Assembly: GCA_964007475.1 (NCBI GenBank)
Contig: OZ023275.1
Coordinates: 38,249,381 to 38,313,380, forward strand
DNA from: Hybos culiciformis
Taxonomy: Eukaryota > Arthropoda > Insecta > Diptera > Hybotidae
Length of the DNA stretch: 64,000 bases
Direction: 5' to 3'
Part shown: piece by piece, positions 53,423 to 64,000 of the stretch
Layout: each line of letters starts with the position of its first letter
Position numbering within the stretch: position 1 is the first letter of the stretch
Position numbers and translations under genes: made by a program
Notes under the pieces: generated by a model
Seen by the model: only the letters and a program-made list of their open reading frames with translations
What the model was told of the DNA's origin: nothing
The model's database searches: none

Positions 53423-55534
53423 CTTTAGATATATGTATAAATAAAATAACAAAATTTTAGAATTTATAAGATCGGAAAAAAACCAAAAAAAAAGTAAATA
53501 ATAGACGGTTTTGTTTTTTTTTTTTTTTTTGCAAATTCCTATATAATAAATGGGAATTAAAATAAATGATTCGTTTTTTTTGGTTATTGTTTTGTTTTAA
53601 GAAAAAACTTAATTAATACTTAATTTTTATTAATAGAAAAAAAAACATGATTTTAACTCTCTAAGAAAGATTATTATATATGTAAAAATGTAAAATTTTG
53701 TCGCCCTTGAAAGTTCACTAAAAAAACGAAAATTATTTATAAAATAATATAAAATTAATGATCAAATCTTCCAGGAAGTTCAGTAGGTAGTGTTCAATTT
53801 TATTGAAAAAGCTTTTAATTGTTATTTATTGAATATGTGTTTTTTTAAATACGAATAAATTTGCCAAATCTAATGTATTTATAGAAATTTTATTGTTATT
53901 CATTGCAATAGTCTCGCCCAATTACCTTATTGTAAACGATTCAGCAGTCGATTGTAAGATGGGATTCTCGGATTAAAATTTATCCGAGTTGATGCAAATC
54001 TTATTTTTCAAACAAAAAAAAAATCTGTTGGCTTTAAATACCATTGGAAACTTTTGCAAAGCATCATTCATAACTAATATCTAAAAATAATATCAAATCA
54101 CAACTATTTACTAATTACGATTCAGATACTATTTGCAAATATATAATAAATTTATTTATTACACCCATGTTGAATGATTATTATTCAATTTAAAATATTA
54201 AATATTTAAAATAATTAATTTAATATGTGTTGGGCACTTATTTTTAATATTATTATACGTATTCGTTAAAATTATATTATTATAAAAGCAATAAATATGA
54301 TATAAAAATATATATATGTACATTAATTATAACTTATTTTGAATAAATATGATATCCATACTATCGAATAATTCTATACATATTTTGTATTGTTATATAA
54401 AATATTTTTATATTTTGGAATAAAATTTTTAAATTACTTTTCTTAAATAACATAAATATAACAAATGTATACTGTCTAACTAAACAATATAATATGTCCT
54501 AGCGTACATACATATGTGCATATAATGTCTAAGTATGAATATTGAATTTTTTTTGAAATTCAATATTATTATTTAAAAATTATTTTATTCTCGCTTTAAG
54601 TAATACACCGCATTTCGCTGAATATATATATACAATGCACTTTTCCGCTCCGAAATGTTTATTATATGCCAATAGGATAGTTGTGAAATACTATATATAT
54701 TATGCCAAAATGTCTTTATGTCAATAAAATAGTGCACAACTATCTCGTTAGATTAAATAGTATATTTTTATTATCTGTTCATTTTATGAAATAGTTTTTT
54801 TTGTGAAATATGTTTTTGCATTAAAGAATTTGCTTTTACAGAAAATGCATTTTTCTGGAATGTCTTTCGGTCAACTGTAGTTTTGTATTTTTAAACTTTT
54901 TTTTTTATGTTCTTATTCAGATGCCTGTAATCAAAATTTAAATATTTCAACTTTCAATTGCTATATTTGTAAAATAATGTCAACGCTCGTTATTTTTAAA
55001 CAAAACTTTAAACAACATGATTTAAATAAAGATATGAGTACTTGTATTTCGTAGCCCAAATTAGCTAATTTGAATTGAGGACACAAGAAAGGTAATCATC
55101 TTGTTATTTAAAAGTACATACTACTATAATATTACGTATTCTACAAAACTGTGCAGTAAGTCTTAATTAATTAATTAAATTATATAAGCATTGAATTAAG
55201 AGATAATTTTTGTTTTTATTATACGATAAAATTAATAATAGAGATGATAAAAAATGCACAAAATTATTATTTCATTTGAAAAAAAAAAAATATTTTTTTT
55301 TAATTTATTACTTTAGTTTTGTCATTTCAATGGAAAACAAAACCAGTTTTTCAATAATATTTTTTTTTAAAATTGAATTATTTTTAACCATGCGCTTATA
55401 ACACTTAAATACATATATTTATTTCTGCAACTCGATTATTCTATTTGGAAAAAAAAATAAAAATAAAATAGAAAAAAAATACATAAATTTTATTATAGGA
55501 ATGTTAACATTTTTAATAACCATTAGAAAAAATT

Positions 55535-55576
55535 ATGCTGAACAGATTACAAAATCAAAATAGCAACAGCAGCGAG
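55535..55576 (+). other. Possible short first coding exon
   Basis: ATG CTG followed by MLNRLQNQNSNSSE-coding sequence ends at a GTATAA donor. Its CAGCAGCGAG stretch is GC-elevated. No second exon was found; it may be chance. Confidence 0.15.
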
Positions 55577-57964
55577 GTATAATTAAATTTAATGTTTAAT
55601 TTGTTGAAAATATTAAGTTCAAAATGTTACAATTATATATTATCATAGATACGTATAGAAGAAAACATAAATAAACTCAATGAATAACTGACTATATACT
55701 CTAAACAAGGTCTTTACTTATAATTATAATAATACTCTTAAAATGAAATACTTCAAAATATTTCATAAATTTTAATAATTTTTATTTTTTTTTTTTGTTT
55801 TATCATTTCGGTTGGTTGATTGATTGAATTTCTATGCATAATATTTTTTAATAATTATATATATAGTTATGTATATGTAGAATTTATTTATCTTTAATTT
55901 AGAGCAGTCATAAATAAATTTCTCTATCTGATTTCTATCCTTGAAATTTATTTTATAGCGTAAGAATTTTTAAAATTTATAATTTTTTTAAGAAAAAAAT
56001 AACCGTGGAAATGGCCTAATTAAAATCAGAAAATTTATAATGATAGATTTTTGTGTATATATATTATAAATTTGTCAAAACAACTTTAACGAAAATACTG
56101 TATATTGAAATTTTGAAATTCCACTAATTTAAATTTTCAATTTTCTGTAATTTACAGTGTACTTTTACACTTAAATAGGATTGAGAAATTTTGTAAATCG
56201 TTCTAAAAATTCGTCGCAAATAAAAAACAATTTATGAAATATAATATCTAATTAATTTGAAAATGAGTATTATTCATCTTTATGTGTATAGTTTAAATTT
56301 TGTTCTTCAATAATTTTATCTTTTTATTTAATGTTAAATCAAACAATGAATTTTAACGCGATACTATCAGAGCCGGTGTGTGGGTGAACTCTTCAGATTC
56401 AATTGAAATGCGTAAAGTTTGAATTTTTGAAAAGGAAACATAAATGAATTCGATGTTAATTGATGTAAAACCCAGTGGGATAATTTTTTTTTTTTCTGAA
56501 CCAAAGTATTATTTAATTTTTAATTAACATAATTAATTCAATTTTATAATAAAATTAAAGAATTTTTGTTTTATAATTTCCATAGTTGTGGGTTCAATGA
56601 CGTTATTTACAGATCATATAAGTATAGGAAATTAATTTTTTCATATCGGTTGTCACGTTTATTGTGACACTAATAAATATACAAAATTGTAAGTTCTGAT
56701 CTAATAATATGAATTAATTATCATATTAGGTTAATTTTTATTATTAATAATTCTATTATTTCATGTTAGATTATATATAAAATAAATTGTATTATTAGTT
56801 AAATGGTGTAAATTTGATCTAAAATAATTTTATTTTTATTCAAATAAAAGGCAGGTGCGGCAGTATCACAGCATGGATGGAATGAGGAAATGATTTTTTT
56901 TTTTATCAATTTCATATTCATAATTTATGGCACTGTCAAATGATTAAATTAAATAACAATTATATCTATAAGATATTTTAAAATTTAATATATAGGAACG
57001 GACAATAGAGCATGATCTTATAATTAATATGTTTTAAAACTTAAAGAGATTATTGTCACATTATTTAATTATAAGCAACAACTAAATTTATATACATTGT
57101 ATTTTTGGTTTCAAAATATGAATTTAATTAATTTTATAAAATATTTAAAAGGATTTTAAAATTTCATAGAAAATTTTTTTATAATATTTTGTCTACGTTT
57201 TAGTTTTAAATATTAATAAAAATATTAAATAAATAAAAATATAGTTTTTTGGCATAATTATATTATACATATAATTCATATCATATTATATCTACAAAAT
57301 ATATTATAAATTTGAAAGTAATTAAACAAATATATTATGCATTTTTTGTAATAAAATAATTATAATTGATACTTAAATGAAATAATAAATAATTAATAAT
57401 AAATAATAAATCAATATTGCAAAATAATACAAAATTTTGCATATAAAAATTATATATAATTTAGGTATTTATTAGACGTGCAATATTATAATTATACTAA
57501 TTAATGTTATTATTAGTTATTTTATTTATTTATTCATAAATTTGTATTAAAGTAATAATCAAATTGATAATAATGACAAATAATGTCTATTAAATAACTA
57601 TTCAAAAATTTCGAAGAAATTCAACTTAAAAAATTTCAATTATAAGCAAGTTTCGTATATCACAAAATTAAACGTAGGAACATAATATTATTGTACATAT
57701 TGCACAATTGTATACATAATGAATCATTAAATTTTATTTTCAATTTCTTAATATTTGTTTTTCAATTAATGTTTTTTTTTTTTTGTTTATTAATATTTTT
57801 TTTTTAATTAAGCATTTTGTCGATAAGAAAATAGAATATCTTATAAAAAAAAATAAGAATTTCTGATAATTTCCAAAAAAAAAAAATTAGCAAATTCTAT
57901 TTTGAGAACAAAAGTATGAAAATAATTTCGAATTTAAGATGGATGAGAGTTTTTTTTTAACTAG

Positions 57965-58035
57965 GACTAGCTTAGGGAGAAAAGTGAGCAATATTCGAAG
58001 TCGACTACTGGTGGCGGAAAGCCGAACGAATGAAC
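57965..58035. promoter_or_regulatory. GC-elevated island with minus-strand Inr-like motif
   Basis: About 70 nt with CGAAGTCGAC, GGTGGCGG and GCCGAACG stand in A/T-only flanks. On the minus strand TCATTC (+1 at 58031) matches the insect initiator; an RGWYV match AGTCG sits at +26, two bases short of the strict DPE position. On the plus strand a pyrimidine tract and AACTAG acceptor-like site precede an open frame with SNIRSRLLVAESRTNEH. It is possibly a promoter for the minus-strand gene; unproven. Confidence 0.25.
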
Positions 58036-58197
58036 ATATACTTATATACTTAAAATTAAAACATTATCATCCGTTTTTTATTTATTTTTTACTAAGAAAA
58101 CGAGCTTAAAAACTCGAATAAAATATTTTTTATTTTCCTATAATTATTATACAATATTTCCTTTATTTTAAAAACGAATAAAAATAATAATAATTAC

Positions 58198-58230
58198 CTC
58201 ATATGTTGATATGATCACCAATGGTTTCAT
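58198..58230 (-). other. Possible 11-codon first coding exon of the minus-strand gene
   Basis: Minus strand ATG at 58230 reads MKPLVIISTYE and ends at a GTAATT donor in phase 0, which would join in frame to the 39-nt exon at 53422. It is compatible but supported only by phase and donor. Confidence 0.2.
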
Positions 58231-59087
58231 ATTTAATTAATATTTTTCTGTAAATTTATGTTTTTAAGATTTAAGTAAACTTAAAATCAGAAATCAGAAG
58301 TATTTTAAACTATTTTAAAGAAAAAAATAACACAGCCTTTAGTTTTCCAGTTATTAAAAAAAAAATTTTTTAATGTTTTTCTTGTGTTATGAATTAAATT
58401 TCAAAACTGCACTTTATTTTTAATTAAGGAAAAAAAAAACCAAACTAAGTAAATTAATTTAATGCAAACAAGTAAAAAAAAAAATTTTGTAATTTTATCT
58501 GAAAATGGAAAAATTCACATAAATTGTTTAAAATATTATTTAATTTAGAAACTGGATAAAAAAAATTAAAAAAAAACAAATACATATAAGTTTTTTTTCT
58601 TTATTTTTTTTTATTTATGAAATATGTTCATTTTATGTTAATTAAGTTTGTTTATTTTTTCCAGATCTCAACAATGCAATTTTACACTTGATTCATTGAA
58701 AAAAAAAAACAAATGCTATGAAAATAAGAACTTTTTTTTTTTTCAATTAAATATATTTCATAAGATTTTAATCTTAACATAAAGTTAAAAAAAAAAAAAA
58801 AATTATCATAATTTAATTAACGTTAAGAATTGTAAAAATTATATAAATATATAATAAAATCAATGGAAATTCCCAAGAAAAATTAATGCCATGTATATAT
58901 ATAAGAAGTAAACAAAACATCTTAAGGGTTTGAAGAAACTACATAACTTTTAGAAAAAAATGTTAAATTATGATGCACAATGTGAATAGAATTTAAATGA
59001 AAAAATAAATAATTAAATTTAAGAAAATAAAGTATTATTCCAGAGACAATACCTTTCTGTATATTTTTTTTGATATGCATATAGTTC

Positions 59088-59203
59088 TTCTAATCTAATA
59101 TTGCGATAATCATATGTGAACAGATATAAAAATATGAGCTATGTTTTTTCTTGATATTCTGAACTTATTCACTGTACTGGTTCGATTTGACCTAGCAAGG
59201 CAT
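59088..59203 (-). repeat. Diverged, inverted partial copy of the 24.4-kb element
   Basis: ATTGCGATAATCATATG, GAACAGATATA and CTGGTTCGATTTGACCTA match, in the same order, the reverse complement of 24439-24546 (ATTGCTATAATCATATG, AACAGACATA, CTAGTTCGATTTGGACTA). The terminal CACTGAAAAAA repeats are not evident, so this is a fragment. Confidence 0.55.
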
Positions 59204-62200
59204 ACTAGCTGCCACAACTATCTACTTGTAGGTTTAGCTAATTTAAAATCTCATTAAAGTTTCGAAAATATAATAAGCATAAATTTCTGTTTATTATATT
59301 AATATTTAGATTAATAATTCCCAATTTTTATTCCCAATATTGTTTTGTTGCCGTAGTATTTATATAAATGGAAAACATGTAAATATAAAAAAACAACAAG
59401 TAAGTAGTTTCATTTTAATATAAATATTTGATATTTATGTATTTTTTTTTGCACAAAGTTCAATATTATTAGTATAGTTGCACGCTTCTAACAAATCCTT
59501 TCACTTTTAGTTTTCCAAGATTTTCTCTTGTCATCATGATTTTTTTTTTAAGTACATTTATACAAATAAAATGTACGCAATTGTGCATTATTAGATTTTA
59601 AATACATTTAACAAAAAAACTGAGGTCAGACATTGACTTTTTAAATTTTATTACAAAACTCGTAAAATTATCTGAACAAATATATTTATGTATATACTAT
59701 ATAGGAAAAAATTGATGAGGTGAATCCTTCTTTTAGAAAGTAAATTGAAAGCTTCATTAACTTAACTATACATTTGAATTGAAAAAATATCATGCGTAAA
59801 AAATATTAAATGAAAATGCAAGTTCTTTTGATTATTTTTTGAAAAAAAAAAAAAAACTAATTTTTGCTTTTCTTAATTAATGCAACAAAAGATTACAATA
59901 ATTAGTCGATTTCATACAAAAATTATTTTAGATGTTGACATTAAACATTGTAATCGAAGTTGAACAATCGAAGTTGACAATACAGGTTGACGAATAATCA
60001 AAAATCCCACATAGATCTAAAAATGTATATTTTAATTTCATATTGACATTATAATTCAGGCAATATATACATAAAATATCATGTTAGATAAGAATGCCGA
60101 TTAAGTAAATTTTTGCTGATAATAATTTTTTGTCTAAACAACAAAGCTGTGATAAATTCTTGATTTTTTCGAAAAGTCTGCGTGACTTTAGTGCAAAGAA
60201 TTTATGAATAAAAAATTATCTGTACAAACAAGTGTAATTGATTTCTTAGAATCTTTTGTGTAAATAATGTTTAGTTGACCTTCATTTTTATTATTTTTTT
60301 TATTATTTTATTTTAAAAGTTATTTTCTACTTTTTTTGTATTCATATAACGATGCTTTTACTTTTACAATTTTTTATTTTTACTAATGTACTTTCATTAA
60401 ATAAAAAAAAAACTAAAAAAAATTACTTATATTGATAATATTAATTTTGTTATATTTCTTGTAAGTACATATTTTCAATTATTTTCATCATTTCTATTTA
60501 TTATTGCGTAAATAATGTACAATCAATAATAGTAAAAAAAAAAAAATAAATAAAATGAAAGGGGAACCGGAACATATTGAGATCAAATCAAAATAGATCT
60601 TCACGTAATTAATATAACTCGTATAATTAACTTTGAAAAAAAAAAATGTACGTATATGTTTTTAGAGAAGGTACTGTGTGAGTAAAATATTAAACATTCA
60701 GACGTAATTTCACAAAATTATAGAAATAATAGTTCCACAGTACAAGTAAGAAATTATATGTATGTGATGAATTTAGATAGTTATTATAATTTAAACTTAA
60801 TTTACAAAAAAAAAAAAAGCGAAAATAAAAAGAATACTTTATTTGCTTAAAATAAAATCAATAGAATATTAATTTTAAATTAAATTTTTGTATCCAATTC
60901 GATATTGGATTCATGAAGTGCTATTAAATATCAATGAAACACATTCACTTCTGGTTTGAAAAAAAATATTCACTCTATTTTTCTTCATATTTAGCATAAT
61001 CAGCAAATAAAAATTTCAAAATTTTTTTTATTTTAAAAAATCAAATTTTATTTTTATTCTTCTCATCATTCAAAATAATGAAGATTTATCCAAATTGATA
61101 AATTATGTATTTTATATTAGTTTTCATAGTCTCTATACTATTATGTTGAAGTATATAATTATAATATAATATTATTTATTCTGATAGTCACCAGGGAATT
61201 GAATATTAACAAAAAAAAAAAATAATGTAACAAAATAACTTTTATTATAATTAGTTATTAATCTCTAATCGGCCACGTATGTATAATAATATTAATTGTG
61301 GTCGGTTATTGATATGATCTGATTGATAACACAAAACTCGCATATAATCTGTGCGGTAATGAAAAAATAAACATCCGGAATAATAATTTAAGTAAAGTTA
61401 ATAAAATTGTGTTTGTTGTTTTTTGTTTATAAATTTACTATTTATAAAATTATATATCTATTATTATGCTTGTTTTTTTCTCTCAATTTTGACAGCAGCT
61501 ATTCAACACACTAAAAGGCATAAATAACAATAATGATGAAAAAAAAAAAAAAAGTAGTTAAAGAAAAAAAAAATTATAACATTTTATTATTAATTTTCTT
61601 TATACATTAGATGTACATATTTATATAGATTACAGTGAGTGAATAGTTATTTTTTGTATTCTTTTTTTTATTTCCGAAATAATATATTTTTCACGAACAT
61701 AGGAAAAACTAAATTTATATGAAAATATTTTAATAAATAATTTCTTCCGTATATATTTTATTAATATTTTTTTTTTTTTTTTTAACTTCTGCTAATGCCG
61801 AATGCTGTTCACAGACTGTTTTGAATTAAAAACCACCTGTTGGTTATAGGTACCTGTTATTTACTTTTTTTTATTTTTTTTACTTTTTTATTTTTATTTT
61901 TTTGAATTATTAAAATTTTACGTCATAATCGTGTTTTGTATAATAATATTTTATGTTTTTATTAGTATTTGTTGGCGGAATGAGTAAGTAAATATATATA
62001 AAATATTTATATAGTTAGGTATGAGTGCATTCTATATAATTTTATTTGAACGATAGTGAAATTTTAAGATAAAGTATATTTTTGATTTGAATGAAATTAG
62101 TTTATTTACAATAATCATCTTAATAGATTGACAACACATTTGACTAAAAAATTATAATTTATAAGTTAATTAAGTTAAATATGTGGGCTTAAATACAATA

Positions 62201-64000
62201 TATTGTAGATTCAGACTATTGACATAATTTAATTTCAAAATTAGCTTAATACCAATTAAAAATATTTGGATTGAAAATATTTTCGGTTTTAAACTCCCGT
62301 TTAATTACTTTGTCATGGGAGGAAAGTTTTTTATAATTCCTGATCCTTTCAAAATGAGTTAAATTCAAATTATTTTTTTTATATAACATCGGTCACTTGT
62401 AATATTTGACAGTGCAATAATATAAAAAATTTAGCACAGGGAACTAGCGAACGATACTTAGAAATTAATTTAAAATTAACTTATCAGAAATAAAAAATCA
62501 AATAGAAACAATTTTTAACACTAAATTTGTTTGGATAATTATTCTAAAATAAATGTAATTTTTTATACTGTATATATGTACTTAATTAAACGTACATATT
62601 TAAATACATATTATAAATGTGTTAATGTTAATTTTCTGTTATAGCGAATAACAGACTTACAGTATGGAAAATGTTTACTCAAACAAGATGTATCTGTATG
62701 TATATTTTGTTCACTGTAAAATTATCAGAGAAAATTTTTTTTTACTTTCATTACTAAAAGCTTTAAGTACATTCAATTTAGTTAATTAAACGAAACATTT
62801 ACATAAACGAAGCGTAGAGCGTTGAAAATTTTTAATATAAAAAATATATATACGAATAATAATAATTTATAGTCAAAACATTTATTTTAAGTTATTTTTT
62901 AAATTGGCGTCTTCAACTATGTGTATAAGCTAATTTTAATATTAATTTAGGAATAATGTAAGTAAGTTTATATTATTGAAACTAGGTCAATGGAAGCTCT
63001 ATAAGTTTATAAAAAATTTACATTAAAGCATGATTGATAAAACTAAATTTTATAGTTTAATCATTCGAGGATAAAGTCAGAAATCAAACTCGAAACTTGA
63101 AAATTTGGGAGTTAAAACAGTTTAATATAAACTCCAAAAAAAATATAGAATCTGGTGAAATATGGTTCATTTTCTTTTAATAATTTCTTTATGTATTTCC
63201 CTGAGAATGTGTATTATGAATGTGAATGTGAGAATGAAATATTATAACTTTCCTTTTTCCAACAAAAATTTTACTTTTCCAATCATTTTTTTTTTTTTAA
63301 ATAAAGAATTTCGCTTACGGCTACAAATCACTTTTGTGTACTATATAAAACATAATTTCATTATAACATTCATAAAAATAATAAATTAGAAAAGAAGTAA
63401 TGAAATTAGAGGAAAAAAAGGTAATTAAAAAAAAATGTTTTTTCGCCATAATTTTTGTTTGCACTATAACCATAATTTTAATTGGCGATTAATATTTGTT
63501 ATGCTTAATTTTATACTTTTTAATTTACCCAAAATATAAATTAAATTAAACTCTTATGAAAATATATGTTTATTCATTGAATATGTAATTTAATTACAAA
63601 TAACGCATATTTATTATTTGTAATATGATCTAAATTCTTTTTATTAAAGAATTTTAAAAGTTTTAACATGAAAGACAAATTTTAATAAATTTTATAATAT
63701 ATATATTGGCTAATGAAATTCTATAATCAATATGAAAGTAAAGTTTTGTTAGTATAAGAAAATTTTCTGCGACGATATAGTTTATGTGTACTATGATGTA
63801 CTCGAACTGCTTTCTTTCTTAAAGCATAACCATGAATTCTCATGTTATCATGTTATCATTATATTGATTTCTATAGGAAAAATTAATAATTTATTTTTAA
63901 TATTTATCATTTTGACTCGAAAAATAATTAAAAAATCAGGAAAATAAACTCAGACATTTCATTCTATGTTTTTTGGTAAAAATATTGTTTTTTCGTTTTC

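Larger units (their letters stand above)
53423..64000. other. AT-rich region, intergenic or upstream intron of the Pro/Asn-rich gene
   Basis: No exon is certain. Small GC-elevated islands occur at about 53935-54000 (with a CTCGGAT...ATCCGAG hairpin), 56350-56430, 56855-56895 and 57965-58035. A strong minus-strand donor GTAAGT follows CATACT at 62659. A 10-bp inverted repeat GATAGTTGTG lies at 54676-54685 and 54735-54744. The frames at 55210 and 63162 are low-complexity. Confidence 0.5.

Noticed and set aside
53929..53985. Exon reading NPILQSTAESFTIR on the minus strand with a GTAATT donor
   Set aside because: It ends in phase 2, which does not fit the phase-0 exon at 53422, and its acceptor is poor.
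59175..59200. tRNA gene suggested by GGTTCGATTT
   Set aside because: No A box or acceptor stem at the right spacing; the sequence belongs to the repeat related to 24.4 kb.
1..64000. CRISPR arrays, operons or prokaryotic defence genes
   Set aside because: The window is clearly eukaryotic with spliced genes; no regularly spaced direct repeats of CRISPR type were seen.

Overview
This is an extremely AT-rich eukaryotic window with few, intron-interrupted genes in long stretches of A/T runs, microsatellites and small transposon remnants. GT-AG introns, the gene families present and the Inr-like TCAGT/TCATTC motifs point to an insect, probably a dipteran. That placement is inferred from the gene families and not tested. 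Positions 27600-27799 are an assembly gap of exactly 200 N.

Layout. (1) 218-1345, plus strand: a complete three-exon THEM6-like hotdog thioesterase-superfamily protein, 193 aa. (2) 1346-28670: a long gene desert. It holds a TA-flanked terminal-inverted-repeat (TIR) element (4408-5642) that contains a minus-strand SINE-like unit (tRNA-like A box joined to 5S-rRNA-like control region, then a long A-rich tail) and an 87-bp near-perfect palindrome. It also holds a 256-bp MITE (6301-6556), a hAT-like MITE (21885-22299), a second TA-flanked element (24390-24743), and isolated GC-elevated, coding-like scraps. (3) 28671-39749, plus strand: a complete five-exon tetraspanin, 284 aa, six cysteines in the large loop, best match Tsp5D/TSPAN9 type, with a 9.4-kb first intron and a foldback element in its third intron. 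(4) 43542-44550, minus strand: a compact four-exon gene for a 156-aa secreted protein that I do not recognise. (5) 46051-46685: a hAT-like non-autonomous element with a perfect 8-bp target duplication. (6) 49245-50577, minus strand: the last two exons of a Pro/Asn-rich, probably cytoplasmic protein with WW- and EVH1-ligand-like motifs. A 39-nt upstream exon at 53384-53422 joins in frame; exons further upstream are uncertain and may lie in 53-64 kb or beyond the window.

The genes do not form a pathway. The THEM6-like gene and the tetraspanin lie in the same order and orientation; I recall their fly relatives (CG4666 and CG4690/Tsp5D) having close locus numbers, so this may be conserved microsynteny. 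Both start codons sit immediately after a splice acceptor, implying non-coding first exons upstream. The most distinctive non-genic object is the 5S/tRNA-like SINE nested in the TIR element at 4.4-5.6 kb. I found no sign of a bacterial-type defence system, CRISPR array or virus.
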